Part shown: positions 1 through 13,100 of the stretch, one piece after another
Layout: every line of letters begins with the position of its first letter
Numbering within the stretch: position 1 is the first letter of the stretch
Assembly: GCF_000182925.2 (NCBI RefSeq)
Contig: NC_026504.1
Location: 1,178,001 to 1,242,000, forward strand
Source: Neurospora crassa OR74A
Lineage: Eukaryota > Ascomycota > Sordariomycetes > Sordariales > Sordariaceae
Reading direction: 5' to 3'
DNA length: 64,000 nt
Position numbers and translations under genes: made by a program
The notes under the pieces: model-generated
The model's input: only the letters and a program-made list of their open reading frames with translations
The model's database searches: none
Told to the model about the DNA's origin: nothing

Positions 1-3000
1 TTTTTTATTTTTTTTTTATTTTTTTTTATTTTTGTTCTACCACAGCAAGAATCACTCAATCTTTGACCCATATATGTCTTGATTCAGCCTCATGGAAATC
101 CCACCTCTAATGGGTGACTCGTTCCCCGCAGGAAGGGGCAAGTTTCGGTAGTAAACAGTACATACCCTAGGGTCTTGCCATTGGCCTTGGACCCTTGAAA
201 CACGCCTCAAAACCGGGCACGTTTACTGTTGGCACACATTTCATCGTTCATTAACATGAGTTTAATAGTCTGGCTATATACTATAGTGTACCACAGTAAA
301 AGCCGTGTGGCGGCGCCTTATCTCATGGATCTCCAGCTCTGCCTGTCGTCCATCGTAGAATGTAACACCATGTGCCAGCAATGAACTTCTTATGGCTACA
401 ATGTTTTGCCCACTCAGGAGTTACAGCTTACGAATATGTAGTATCAGGTATGTCACTTCTCATCATGGGGCATCACACTTAAGGACAAAGCAGACGAATC
501 GCCGCCTCACTTATGCATGTCACATCCGGTCTCACTTTACTGCTATTGAGCATTTCACCAACGTTATAGTTGTCCGCAAGTCGAGTCTACACATACGGAC
601 CAGACATTATGTGTACGGCGAACCACATCAACAACGGACAATCAGGCGGATAGGCGGTTGATCACCACAACACCACCACGGAGGATTGCCTGTGGCTGAC
701 GATGTTGGTGGTTAACATATATTGAGGCATGGCCAGTGGATGGTTGATTGGCTAATCCTTACCAGCCAACGTCAATTGCATTTTCTTTTTTTAAAAAAAA
801 ACAAGGCAGGCAAAAGAAAAAACAAAAAAGAAGCCCGCAGAGCTCATCATCAACGTTCTAGTATGGTCCGTCCGATTTACAAAAGGATAGACATCTAGGT
901 CACTCATTCATGGTTGCGTTAACAGAAACACCAAAACCCGGCTTTATAGCTTGTTTCACCCGGACAGCGTGATCGTACAAGCACCACATTACCAGCAATG
1001 GCAAGGCGAATACATAATCCCGTAGTGTGCTGCTGTGCACAGGAAACACAATCAAACTCAGGACTGGATGAAAGAACACGCGCTACTAGAGAATCGAGTG
1101 CGCTCAGATTGGGTCTATTGCTGCGACCAACCACAGACTCCTCTTCCCACTAAGAAACATTCCGCTCAATAATATGGTGATGAGCCAGCTTTGTACACCA
1201 CTCGATCTCCAAGACTTGGATATGCTGGGATGACGACGAGGATCTACCGTAAGTAACACTTGATATGGCGGGGGCTCGCACTAGACCGTAACTCCGTGCT
1301 CATGAACTCGCCTAGCCACTCGCCGCTTTCCATGGTGAATGTTACCAACCAAGCACGACATCTCGCAAAGTAAAGAGGATGGAGAGGACGGGTATCTATT
1401 CCGGGAAAACAAACCCCGAACACACATCTACCTGGGTAGCTAACCAACCTGGATCACCGAGACCAACACAGCGTCAAACACACCATTGCTTCGAACCAAA
1501 ACTCGGGTCAAAGCCAAACCACGGATATCCCACACGAGACACCGAAAGAAGGTCTGGCGCTTGTTTCTGTTTGACGATAGATAGACATACGTCAAGACAT
1601 AGACATACATCCTTGGATATATGAATCGGACCTGGGCCATTGCTCCAGCACTACTTCCTCATTCACCAAGAATTTCATACATACCTAGCGAGCCGAACCG
1701 ACAGACACACACCGATATCCGAAACAGGAAGCGCTCAACAGAAGAGAGTAGGGCAACACTTGAAGTTCTACGAAGAGCGTACAAGTGCTACGGAGAATAG
1801 ATTGAGATGTGTTAGTCGTACAGTATGGTCTCAGTGCAGTTGGTTGGCTGGTCAGTAGATGGAAGGAGTGATGTTGCACATTACAAGTTAATGAGTGGGT
1901 GAGTGAGTGAGTGAACACTGAAGCGGGTAAGTGACCAATACCTAAACACGGGCCCCGATTCCAACAGGGGTCAATATAGCAACTGGAAGTGAAGCGAGCA
2001 AGTGAAGTGGCGCGCCCGTCTTCTAAGATGTCTGGGGCGGGTCACTACATTTTGCTTGGACCACAGGAGAGACATAAAATACGTAGCAAGGGCGGCTGGC
2101 CGCTGGTCCGGTAGCCTCAGCCGGGGCGCGCGCAACTCACCATGCTTTCCAGGCTGGCTCAGTGAGTGAGTGAGTGAATGAGGCGTGAGACAACGGGAAG
2201 CATTTTAACTGTACACATTCGAAGTTGCGATTGACCACGTTTGTTTGGTGTGTGTGCAAGTTTTAAGTCAAACCCCAGAGAGATGTGATGAAACGTCCAC
2301 TTCAGGGTCTCTACTAGGTTAGAAGGGCAAGAAAAGAGCTGTATCAGATCCAGGTCATCCGTTTGGCGAAATATTGGCAAATCTATGACCATGTTTCAAC
2401 AGATGTGGAAACGTACAGCAGAACATGAAAGGGAGGGAAGGAAGGACGACACGGTGAAGGGGTGGGGAGGTGAACGAGCAACCTCTCGAAGAAGTTTTCC
2501 CCGGTTGGATTTTTGGTGTGAGGCGCGCCTTCCTTGAAAATCTTCACGGATGAATGATATCTCATTGCGCACTTCGTACCTTCCACGAGGACTCGTAAAA
2601 TCTGTATCAGGTCCTCGCAAGGTTGGAGGTTACTTCATCATCGCCAGACCGCGAAGGCCAACCGGTTCCAGCTGGAGAGTGACTAACAAAAATCCAGTCC
2701 ATTTCAGTCGCTATGACAGTGATCATGCATTTTGCCGTCCAAGTTCGGCGATCGCAGATGCTGTCTTCCGTGCTTCGACTGTGAAATCAACCTCACTCAT
2801 CCTTCCCACGCTGCTTTGACAACAGAGAGATCAAGATCACCAACAGCCAACGCCAGATGAGCCTCAATGTCATCAAGTTGGCAACAAACAGAAGTCCATA
2901 CACCACCATGTACAATAGCCTTGATGACTTTCAAGGCTCCTTAATTCCAAATCGACTCCCGTCTCTCTCAGAGAATCGGGGTTGGCTTCTCTCAACCATG

Positions 3001-3988
3001 TCAAAGATGACCAACGGAACCAGTCGTTGTGGTACTAGTCTAGCCAGCCAGCTACGCAACCGTCAATGCAGAAAGCAAAGTTACTAAAGTGTAGATACCT
3101 GAACCAGTCAATACATGATTAGTCAACCAACGCCAACAACACTACCTATCAACGAGGCACATGATCCACCACTACCGCCCTTCACTCCTTCGTCCTCCAC
3201 TCCTGCTCAAATATCCTTGCTGTGCTTGCTTATGTTCTCATCAGTCGGCTTGTTGGTGTTGGTCCTAATCTCGTGTGAGTTACGAACCTACGCAATGTTG
3301 GAAATATTTGGCCCGACTATGTGATAACTCTATTGACCTGTCATTTTTTCGCACCCGCTTGCTCTCGGCTTCCCGCAGATCCAAATAGGCACTAACAAGA
3401 CAAGTTGGAAGAAACGAAACCGAGTGGATGTGTGATGTGACCAGACGTCCATCGGGATACACTCTATGCGGCTTCCCGGCAAGGCGAGCGAGATGCTGCT
3501 GCTGCCGCTGCTGCATGGTGGGAAGCGGCAAGGGGGATTTGGAAAGAAATTCAAACAAATGTATGGACGGAATACGCAACGAGATGCCAAAGCATAGCAC
3601 ACAGTATGGCATGGCACAGCAAATATGTGCCTGATACATACCGAGTGGGCAAAGGCAGAACCTACAGACAACGACAACGCTGTTGGACTGTATGAAAGAT
3701 TCAGTTTGGGTTGATGAGCGGAACAGGTCGCATAGAAAAAGTGGTTATGAATGCAGTTAAGCCGTCAATTAACGCTTGTCACCTGCCGCTGATGGCTTTT
3801 TTGATTCACCTCATTGTAACAGCTCTATGAAATTCCCCTATCGTACTTGGCGCACACTAAAGTATCTATGCTAAGCCATGCCTCACAGCATGAGCATCGC
3901 TATATACAAAATAAATATGTAAATGATGTAGTATACCGGCACACTACTCGTTGCCAGCTGCCCGTATGCCTCACAATCCGCCTACTAC
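1..3988. other. Gene-empty left flank of the PRP4 kinase gene
   Basis: No reading frame here is long or protein-like, and I recognise no family. The left edge is a T-rich tract (about 1-35). Two blocks of GTGA tandem repeats lie near 1894-1917 and 2159-2182 on either side of a GC-rich patch. The last few hundred bases are probably the 3' untranslated region of the PRP4 gene, which runs in from the right. Base composition looks ordinary, without the strong AT bias of repeat-induced point mutation. An untranslated RNA or a fast-evolving small gene cannot be excluded. Confidence 0.5.
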
Positions 3989-6900
3989 CTAAGCTCTAGC
4001 ATGACCTGCCGTGCGCTGCGCATGCGCATGAGCGTGGCCATGTGAGAAGTGACTTGAGGCCGACGGACCTGCCGCTGTTGCCGCCACCGCCTGCCCGAAG
4101 AAGGGATGCTTGAGGGCCTCCAATGGCGTGATTCTCTTGTCCGGATTGAGCGCCAGGCAGCGTTCGAGGAGATCGATAAAGTGGTTGAGCTCCTTGGTTT
4201 CCGCATCACTCATGCCGCTGGAGGCGGCCACGAGACGAGCCCGCAAATCGCGGGTCGGCTTAACAGTGGCCAGGGTCTTGACAGTGGTCTATACAAAAAG
4301 GAGCAGTAAGTTAGTTTGATTCCCAATTCGGGTAGGTATATTTGGCAAATATTATTGGAAGAAGAAAGGAAGCGAAAGGGCAAGTGTGGTTGCGGAGTGA
4401 AGGGATGGAGAGAGCGTGTTGCAGAAGCAAAGAGTAACAGGCGTCTCCCGCGTCCCGCCGTCACAAAAAAACGACAACGGGAAGGACTGCATGCTCTCCA
4501 GTTGGGATAGGGGAAGAAACGCCACGATGCCCCGGGGGTATGCGGCTGCGGTGACATTGCCAAGCGGTCAATGTGCAGGCGAGGCACAGCACGACGCTCA
4601 CTGGGGATGTCATCAAATCTTCTCTGTCTGTCCCTTCTCTTATGCACGTCGGAAGATTGCTAGGCAGACCACGCGGGATGTCCACATCGGATCTAGGATG
4701 CAAGCCGCCTGGCCTCATCATCCTCTCACATCAGATCCTCATCATGCCAGAAGACCGGACCAACAAGTGCGGGAGAGGATGAGGTGATACTCGGACGACA
4801 CCGCAGATGGGAATGGGAGACATCATGCAGGGCCGCACACAAGCGCCGTCCCACTCAACCGGCCTCCGCGTCCAAAGCACCTCCCTCTCCTCTCCATGAA
4901 TAAATGAGTAAATTTTTTCTTTGCAAAAATGAAAGAAAAAAAAAAAAAAAAAGGGGGGGGGGGGGGGGGGGGGGGGGTTGAAGGGAATGGGCTAGAAAGG
5001 CCAACCTGACGCCAGGGGCATCTCTAGTCAGACACCATCTTCCGTACACCCCTCCTCCATAAACAGAATAAAACACGCAAAACTCGGAGGGTGACGATCG
5101 GGGAATATCTCATGGATTGATTGCAATGTGATTGCCTCGCACATGCAAAACGGAAGCGCTCGGGGAAATGAAAACAGACAAAAAGGATAGAAAACAACGT
5201 ACCTTTCCAAGGACCTTGTCCCGCTCGACACTGAGGAAGTTGCCCATGTCGTCCCAGTGCATGCCCCATAATTCACCACGGCGGTACAACTTAGCGTTCA
5301 GTCTGCCACGAATCTCCATGATGGTCTTCAACATCTGGTTGTTGCTGTCACCCGTAAATAGAATCTTGCCCGTGTACAGCTCATATAAGGTGCAGCCAAT
5401 GGACCACATGTCTACGGAGTAGTCATATGGTATGCCTAGGATGACTTCTGGCGCGCGGTAGAATCGACTGACGAGATACGGTGTCACCTCCGTCGAGGCC
5501 GTGGCCGCGTCAGACCGGTCGATCGCCGTACCCAGGTCACAAATCTTCAAAAGATTGCGTGCCTCATTTACCTACATCGGAAAAAATTAGCATCGTGTCT
5601 CCATCACAGTGTGTCTGAGGAGACCTACCAAGATATTGTCAGGCTTCAGGTCAGCATGGATAATGCTGCACTTGCGCATATGGGCAAGAGCGAGGAAGAT
5701 CTGGTAAGCGTAAACGCGTGTGGCACGCAAGTTGATGCCAACGTTGTTTCCGAACTTCTTCAGCACCTCGCGGAGGTTCATGCTCAAATTTTCGAAAACC
5801 ATGCATAGATGACCCTTATACTCAAAGGACCGCTCAAACTTGACGATATGCTTCTTGTCCTCAGGATCAGCTTCGTTCAGCTTCTGTAGGATGGCAATTT
5901 CAGTGAAACCGCCCTTCCGCAAAGCGTCGTTGTTACGCATGATCTTGATGGCAACTGTCTGCTGCGTCGTGAGGTCCAAGGCGCGGGCGACTCCCGAGAA
6001 CATTCCACGACCAAGAGCCGTCGACAACTGGTATCGTCCATCCAACAGCTCGCCGGGCCTAATCTTGTAGTAACCGTCTTTATCGTCACCTTCGAGCTTA
6101 CCGCCGCCGACATTAGCCTGGCCATCGTTTCCAGCTTTCTTCGAAGCTGCAGGTGCCACAAGCTTCTCTTCGTCGAAATCGTCTGCGAACATGTCAAAGT
6201 CGTCGTCGTCGTCGTCTCCTCCTTTCTCAGGCTGCTTTTCCTCATCATTTTGCTCTTCTTTGGCAACATCTGCCAGAGCAGGATGTTTAGCTTCTCCATG
6301 CAAGCCAACATGTCCGTGACGCAGCTCGTCACGGCGCTCGTCTTCCTTCATATCAGCGGTAGGATCATAATCAGCGGCAGAGGGACCATCAACTTCCACT
6401 TTATCGTTTCCATTGGCTCTCGCAAGATCTTGCTCTGCCAGGAAGAAGTTGAACGCAGAAGGAGACATGGTGTCCGGCACCTGGGCGGGCGACTGGGTAG
6501 GCGACATGGTAACATTCCCTAAGGATAATCAGCGGATGGAGTGGACAGGTAAAAGAAAGACTATAGACTTACTCGACTTGGGACTGCTGGGCTCTGTCTT
6601 CTGGGGAGCGGGGGTATTGAAACGGCTCGACGAGGGGGTGGGCGATGGCTTATCACCTTGTAATGACTGGACACTGGGGCTTGCCGCACCTAAACCGCGC
6701 TGAAGAGCTGCCTGCCTGGCGCGTCTCCGCCGCTCGATCTCGGCCTGGACACGAGCTTCCTCGTCCATCGCCTCAGACGGGTCCCAGTCCATGTCGGGTT
6801 CGGGCTCTTTGGATGCCTCCTGTTGAGATGGACTGTAAGGAATATTAGCAAAATATTCTCGACCCGTAGCGCATATAATGACCGAATAACCTACCCGTCC

Positions 6901-7715
6901 TGTGCGATAGCTAGTTCCTTGACACCTCGTTCAACCGGAACACCCTGACCAGATTTAGCATCTTCCTTGGTAGAATAAGCAGCCGCCGTGTGAGTATTTC
7001 CTTTAGACATTTCTTGCCCACGCCTGTCATCCTTGCCATCTTGGTAGGTTCCTTCTGGCTGAAACGTAACGACACGACCCCTGTTGTCACGCCGTCCTCT
7101 GTTATTGTTGTCGCGGCGACCACCCCTTGGAGATCTGCTTCTGTTATTGCGAGGCCTCTTGGCATAATATGAATCGTAGTCGCGCTCGCGGTCGTAATCT
7201 AGTAGCTCGCGGTCACGGCCACGGTCATCTACACGGTCGGCGGACGGACGAGTGGGCGGAGGGGCGTCCCTGGATGAGCCGTACCGGTTGCGGGCCGAAG
7301 ATGACCAGTCGTCATTATAATTAATCGAGCCGCGCGAGGGCGGACGATCTAGGTCGCGGTACCGGCTACTACCTCTATCGTCGTCGTAGTGAACGCGGAA
7401 GTGTCGGGGATCGCGACGGTCCCGGTCTCGGTCTCGGTCATGGCGATCATCATCGCGCGGACGCTTGAAGCCCCTGGGCGAACGCGGAGGGGGAGGCGAG
7501 CGTGGCGACCTGCTGTGACGACTGAAGGAGCCTTGGCGGGCGTGTCCGACTCTGGGTGACTGACGATGGTCAGGGAGCTTGGAGGGTTCGGGAGTGCGCT
7601 CGAGTCTAGCTCTTGGTCTGCCGGTCCGGTCAATATCACCGTTCAACTTAGAGTGAGGCAGGGGAGTTGCCTCTGCGATTTCCCCTTCATCCGAGCTAAC
7701 ATCGGGAAATGCCAT
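3989..7715 (-). CDS. prp4: PRP4-type serine/threonine kinase of the spliceosome
   Basis: Predicted 879-residue PRP4 kinase, which in known systems phosphorylates U4/U6.U5 tri-snRNP proteins during spliceosome activation in the nucleus. Five exons, in coding order: 7715-6895, 6832-6573, 6518-5629, 5571-5203, 4288-3989; all phases match. The first 250 residues are rich in RD, SR and RS dipeptides, typical of splicing factors. An acidic stretch (poly-Asp) precedes the kinase domain, which starts near residue 521 (GRYQLSTALGRGMFSG). The ATP lysine is K552 in VAIKIM, the catalytic loop is HADLKPDN (D650), the magnesium motif is DLG (D669) instead of the usual DFG, and an APE-like segment RAPEVILG follows. 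The upstream in-frame codon at 7724 is TTG, so the ATG at 7715 is taken as start. It shares a 0.75 kb divergent promoter with TMA7. The last intron is unusually long (914 bp). Family assignment is firm. Confidence 0.93.
4289..5202 (-). other. Unusually long (914 bp) last intron of the PRP4 gene
   Basis: On the gene strand the intron begins GTACGT after the codons for GKAAG-type sequence and ends CTTTTTGTATAG, with a good CTAAC branch site about 25 bases before the acceptor. Joining the flanking exons gives ERDKVLGK followed by TTVKTLATVKPTRDL, which matches the continuous PRP4 family sequence, so no coding exon appears to be missing. It contains a homopolymer pair that reads C25 then T17 on the sense strand. 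Other introns in the window are mostly 54-120 bp. Confidence 0.75.
4936..4977. repeat. A17-G25 homopolymer pair inside a PRP4 intron
   Basis: Seventeen A (4936-4952) are followed directly by 25 G (4953-4977) on the + strand. In the pre-mRNA this is a 42-base pyrimidine run, C25T17. Lengths of such tracts are prone to both natural slippage and sequencing error. Confidence 0.95.
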
Positions 7716-8466
7716 TGTGTGCAAACCGACCGCTTGAATGTGAATGTCCGACGTGAAGAACTAACGCGAAAATAGCCCGTCTGGTTGTGCCAGCTTTGCC
7801 AAGGTTGAAAACCCGAGAGAACTGAACAAGGAAGTGGTTCCGCTGCTGGCTGTTTTGGGGGAATGGGCAGATGGGAGAAAGCGTCAGCTTCGTGATCGAT
7901 AAGCAATGATTTCGTGAGACGGAGAGCAGAGCCCAACCAGTTTAGCTTTTCAACTTCGTCAGTTCTACCGCCGAAAGTGGTAGCGTTGAAGATGGATTTA
8001 GCAGTTTGTTGTACGAGAGTTGGTTGGAGTGGCCTGACTAAAGGCCAAGACGGCGCTGGATGGAGATTTTGGACCCCGGCATCAGGGCTGCAGCCTGGCA
8101 GTGGACGATAGAGGTAATGACGGAACGATGCTGCACCGGAAGTCAGTCGCGCTTCAGGGGTCACACAAAGCCTCACTTACCGCATGCTGCACTAACAGCA
8201 GATCCCATCCCCTGCAGTGCTTCACTGTTAGCGCCAAACGTGGCCGAAGTTCAGCCGTGCCACCGCCCAGTCGCAAGGGTGCCTTTGCTGTTCTAGCCTT
8301 TCTTATCGGCGGCCGCTTTCACCTGCTGATCGGTGGGGCCCTTTGTCTTTCTCGCCTGAAGCCATTTCCCCAAATCGCCAATTCTTCTCTTTTTATGTTG
8401 TCGCAGAACCTGACGTCCCACCAACAACACCGTCTCTACTCTTTATACCAACCGTAAACCGACAAA
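7716..8466. promoter_or_regulatory. Divergent promoter between PRP4 kinase and TMA7
   Basis: This 751 bp space lies between two outward-facing start codons and must hold both promoters. A short reading frame of 20 codons starts at ATG 8395 and stops at 8457, ten bases before the TMA7 start; whether it is transcribed depends on the TMA7 transcription start. I see no clear TATA box. Confidence 0.5.
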
Positions 8467-9192
8467 ATGGGTGGCGCTGACAGAGCTGGTATGTTTTCTG
8501 CCTAGTCACTTATTCGTTGTCGCTCGCTGTGCTGTGCGACGGCGCTTACAATGGGGGATCAACGAAAATCTGGTGATAGCCTCATGCTGACAATATATCC
8601 TCTTTAGGTGGCAAGGCCAAGCCCCTCAAGGTGCGTTTCTCTATGCATCGATTCAATATGGCGTGTTACGGGCGAGAGCGACGACGACACTTGGTATCGC
8701 TGAGCCACGACTACTGGAGGGATTAATCACTGGCTGGCGGCCCTTTGCGGACATTCACCACAGCAGTCGCGAAACCCTTCCCCATGGTGTTCAACCCTCC
8801 ATAGTAGTCGCCGCCTAGCTTCGCGGAAACACCAAAAACCTCAATGACGCAGAATCCAAGACTGACTCTGGTTTGCGAACAGGCTCCCAAGAAGGACAAG
8901 AAGGAGCTCGACGAGGATGACAAGGCTTTCCTCGAGAAAAAGAGAGCCGGTACGCATCTCCCTCCCCTACACCACGGACTTGCATTGCACCACCATATCA
9001 CGCATTACACCGTCTACACGACCATAAAAGCCCCAAAACCGGTGAACAAATAAACAAAGAAACACACGAAACTAACATTTCACCCCCCCGACAACAGAGG
9101 AGAAGGCCCGCAAGGATCTCGCCGCCAAGGCCGGCGGCAAGGGTCCCCTCAACACCGGTGCCCAGGGCATCAAGAAGTCCGGCAAGAAGTAA
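8467..9192 (+). CDS. tma7: TMA7-like ribosome-associated small protein
   Basis: Encodes a 68-residue, lysine-rich, low-complexity protein of the TMA7 (translation machinery associated 7, coiled-coil domain 72) family, which binds ribosomes in yeast; the exact role is not settled. Four tiny exons: 8467-8488, 8608-8630, 8883-8949, 9098-9192. Each junction has GT-AG ends and the phases join to give MGGADRAGGKAKPLK, then DKKELDEDDKAFLEKKRAEE, then the conserved tail GPLNTGAQGIKKSGKK. Family length is about 64-72, so it looks complete. The start sits in a good context (AAAATGG). An A-rich AATAAA-like sequence directly follows the stop. More than two thirds of the gene is intron (119, 252 and 148 bp), unusual next to its neighbours. 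Assignment is strong because the tail is diagnostic. Confidence 0.93.
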
Positions 9193-10102
9193 ATAAAATC
9201 CATCTTTGGATTATACTACGAACCGAACCGGCTACACAATCGGAACGGACGGATAAGATGCATGGATGGACGGACATGGAGGAGTATAAAGGAAAGTGCA
9301 GCAGTATCGCACAACGGCGTTTTTACAGAGCAAAAGGTTTACTGGATATTTTATGCGTGCCTTCCAGAACGCAGTCTTCCGTTGATTGATGAATTAAAGC
9401 ATGTAGCGAGGAGCTTCAAAAGATGGGAATACCAACATATGGGAATATACATGAATGGCACGTGCAATTTTGGACATGTCCACGCAATTGATCAATACGA
9501 TGTTGGCGGTGTTAAGTGTTCACACTGAGAGGAACGACATGTTTTTGTTTTCCCCGCTCGATCCGGCCTTGATCCATCCTCTTTTCAGTTACGTAGAGGA
9601 ACACTCAATGCCCATTCATGAACTACTATACAATCGGTACGCTATAAATAACGTGGCTGGCAAGACATACTGTATATATAGACGTCCTTTTGACGTCTTC
9701 CTGGGCCTGCTGCTCGTGTCTTTATGTGAAACAGGGAATTCATGATACAAGCACCAGCCCATCTGTGCCCTTGCCATTCAAAACCCAAACAACCCTTCTA
9801 GGGCCTAGCCAGATTCTGATTCTCGTAATCTATCATTTCACACACACCCGTATAAAACGCCGAAACAATGCTTGGTAAGGGGCCCAGAGTGCCCAAAAAT
9901 GCAACTCGCCCGTCCCGTGTCTCCGTTAGTTCTCCTCGTCCCCAGGAGCTGAGGAAGCCAGCCGTTCATGCTCCGACTCGGCAGTCGTCTTCCGCACCCA
10001 AAACCTGAGAATATCCCTCTTCTTTCCCTTGTTCAACGTAGACAGCTCAACGACTTCGTTGACCGTCCTTCTCGGCTTTCCTCTTCCAGGGACACAGATC
10101 TT
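9193..10102. other. Convergent intergenic region, TMA7 and CSC1-like gene
   Basis: Both flanking genes end here, so it should hold two 3' untranslated regions. Several short frames are open but none looks like protein. No RNA gene seen. Confidence 0.5.
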
Positions 10103-13100
10103 CTAATTCCCGCCCCATACACTATTCCCACCCCCGTTTCCATTCGCACCTCTACCTGGCGCGCCAGGCGGAGGTCCCTGCCTCCTATTACCCCTAAAAT
10201 AGTCATACTGCATCGGGTCGTTCTGGCCCTGGTTGGGCTGGAAGTGAGAGCTTTGAATTGCATTAGGTGGCGTCTGCATCATGTCGTCGTCCGTTTGTGG
10301 CACGTTGCCATAACCATATCGAGAAGCACCCAGCACGCCTGGCGCGCGTGGGTTGGGGATGCTAAACCCGCCCAGTGCACCGCGAGACCTGGTGCTATCG
10401 AAACTCCTTTCCCGGTGCAGGCCATCGTCCGCAACTTCGAAACCTGCTGGTGTTGAAGTCGGCATACCTGCCGCGTTATAGACGAGGTTGCTCGAGCTGT
10501 CGTTGCCGTTGTCACCCATGTGATACAAGGGGCTCCGGCCTCGACCGGGCACTTCACTGGGACCTAGAATAGGTGGTGAATAGGGCGCCTGGTTATTGGA
10601 CGAGTATTGTTGCGATGGAGACATGTATCCCCCAACATAAGCAGTGTTGCCCATATCAGACTGGTTCGAAAAGAATCTGCGGTTGTGGCTGAAGCCCATT
10701 CCTCCTACTGGTGTACCTGGTCGAGAATTGTTGTCGGATCCCGTAGCCATGGTTCCTGGTGTGTCTGGCCGGACGATATCAGATGCGCGTCCGAACAACT
10801 CGCCAGCACCATGGTCAGCAGCAAATTCGTCGCGATTCTTGTAGAATTCAAAGTCCAGTCGGGACTCCGGGACGACCTCGAACCCGGGCACAGCAGACGA
10901 CAGTTTCCCAACCTTTCCAGAAGCCATACTGTCCAGGGCGTATGTGTCGCTATACCCGCTCACAGACATTGAGTCGCCAAGGCCTGCATCACGGCCATCG
11001 GATAGCCGACCTTGGTAAACGCTTGCCAGTATATTCTGAGCTTTGGCGTGTACCATGGGGGTAATCAGCGGCTTGTATAGGGCAGGGTGGCCGAAGCGCG
11101 AGGCAAGACGATCGTTTCTAGGGCCTTGTTCTTTTAGGCCGAAACCTTCCTCAGCATTGCGGTGCTTGATGATGCGTGTCGAGAAGTAGGTGATCTTGTT
11201 ATCGTATATCCATGAGCAGACAAACTTGAAGATGATGATCAGAATTGGCAGCGGGACGACGGCGTACGCTTGGGTTTTGTACCCAAAGCCTCTTACCCAC
11301 ACTACAAGGAATACGATCAGGTGAGATAGCATCAGTCCAAAGAGGATGCGGTTGAACAAGATGCGCCAAAACATTCCTCCGCTCTCCGTCTTCGTGACAA
11401 AGACGTACATCAGCAGATACTTTTTGAGCGCAACGTCAATGGCGAAGTACATCCCTGCCGCCGGGAGAACAAGCGGCATAATGGGAGCGTAACAGAGGGC
11501 GGCGGTGGCGTAGAAAAGGAAATAATTGTAGTAGCTAGCGTAATCGAAAGGCGGCGGTGCCGTGAGCTCGATCAGCTCCCTGGGAGTCGGATTCGTGAAC
11601 TTTCGCATGATAGAGCCGTAAATTAGCTTCCAAAGCTGTGACAGATCGATGGCAGCGCCTAGTTGACGCTGAATGAGCCAAACAACCCAAAAGGGCGATA
11701 TCCCGCAAAGCGAGACGAAGACGGTGGTCCCAAAATCCGCATCAAGGATAGCTTGCCACGCGTCATCATCCGTGGCAGTGTTCTTGATCACCGTAGCCCC
11801 GAAAGACCAAAGAGCGCTGAACAGAGAGAACACAAAGAGATTGTTGAAGACGAAGAAGGAGTATAGTTTGGCGACAACGTGGCGTTCTCGACCGGTCTTG
11901 GTCATGTCGCCGGCCTTCATGGATAGCCGCCGGAAAATGATGGGGAGAACCATATAAACCAAGGAAGTCAAGGCTGGAGAAGCAATACCCTGTACAATGG
12001 CCCAAAAGTTTCTGTTCGTTTCCAGAGACTTCTGAAAGTCAGGCCAAACGCGTGCGAGATTGCTCAGGTTGACCAAGAAGATGGCGATCATGGCGTTGGG
12101 AGCAACCCATACCACGGTGAGAACAGTGATCCATAAATTGTTCCACAGTCTCCTCGTGGCACGAGAGGCTGAGCTGAGTGGCATGTTTTCCCAGACGATG
12201 TCGTTAGGCTTGGGAGCGAGAGTGACCCTTGCGCCTTGTGGTTTCTTGCTTCGGCAGAGATAGGCAATCGCATGCGCTTCGCTTATATCAGAATAAGACG
12301 CAAAGCCGTACGGCATGGAACCTCTCTTGTCTATCCGTTGGCGAACCTCCTTGATCTCAAGCTCCAGCAACTTGATTCGTTGCGTAAGATAGTCGATAGC
12401 ATCCAGTTTCTTGTCCTTCGGATAGGTTGAGAATGAAGGGTCTTTCTTGGAGGGCCGGCATACTGGCCTAGTAACGGGGAGGTTCTTGGGGTCCTTGAGG
12501 TACTTGGCTAGCACCTGTTCCAGCTTCCGGACGGTCTTTTCGTGCTCCTCGATCAAGGTGGGCAAAATTTTGACGTCGCGTGCGACAGCAGTCCTCGAGA
12601 AGGATGAACTCGGTGCTACGCTATCAATGATTCGAGCGATACCTTCATCCGAAGTCAAATTTTTGGGGATATCGTACAACTGGTAGTTGTTTGGTTAGGA
12701 CAAAGAAACAATGCGATGGGGGACGGGTGTAACATACCATGAGCGTACGGGCGTGGAGGCTCTGCTGGTACTCCTCGCTCCTGAGGTATTGGATCCTCAA
12801 CTCACAAACCTTTCTATAGTTCCACCAGAGAAAGAAGCACACAATCAGGGTGGTCACCCAGGACATGACAACTGTGGCCCACTGCCACTGGTTCCACACG
12901 TTCATGGGCGTAACTTTTTGCAGCCAAGGCGACTCGGGTGCAGCATTCTTATACCAGTTTATGGGAATTTGAATGCAACAACACAGGACGGCTAGGCACA
13001 AAAAGATGTTACGACACATCCTGGTGAAGCGCATGAAGATGGTAGCGTCCATGCCAACCAGCCTCACCAAATCCTGCTCCGTAGTCGTCCACAGCGGCTT

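Noticed and set aside
1490-1515. GGTTCGAA-like string on the - strand, reminiscent of a tRNA B box
   Set aside because: The T-arm does not pair, and no A box or acceptor stem fits at the right distance.
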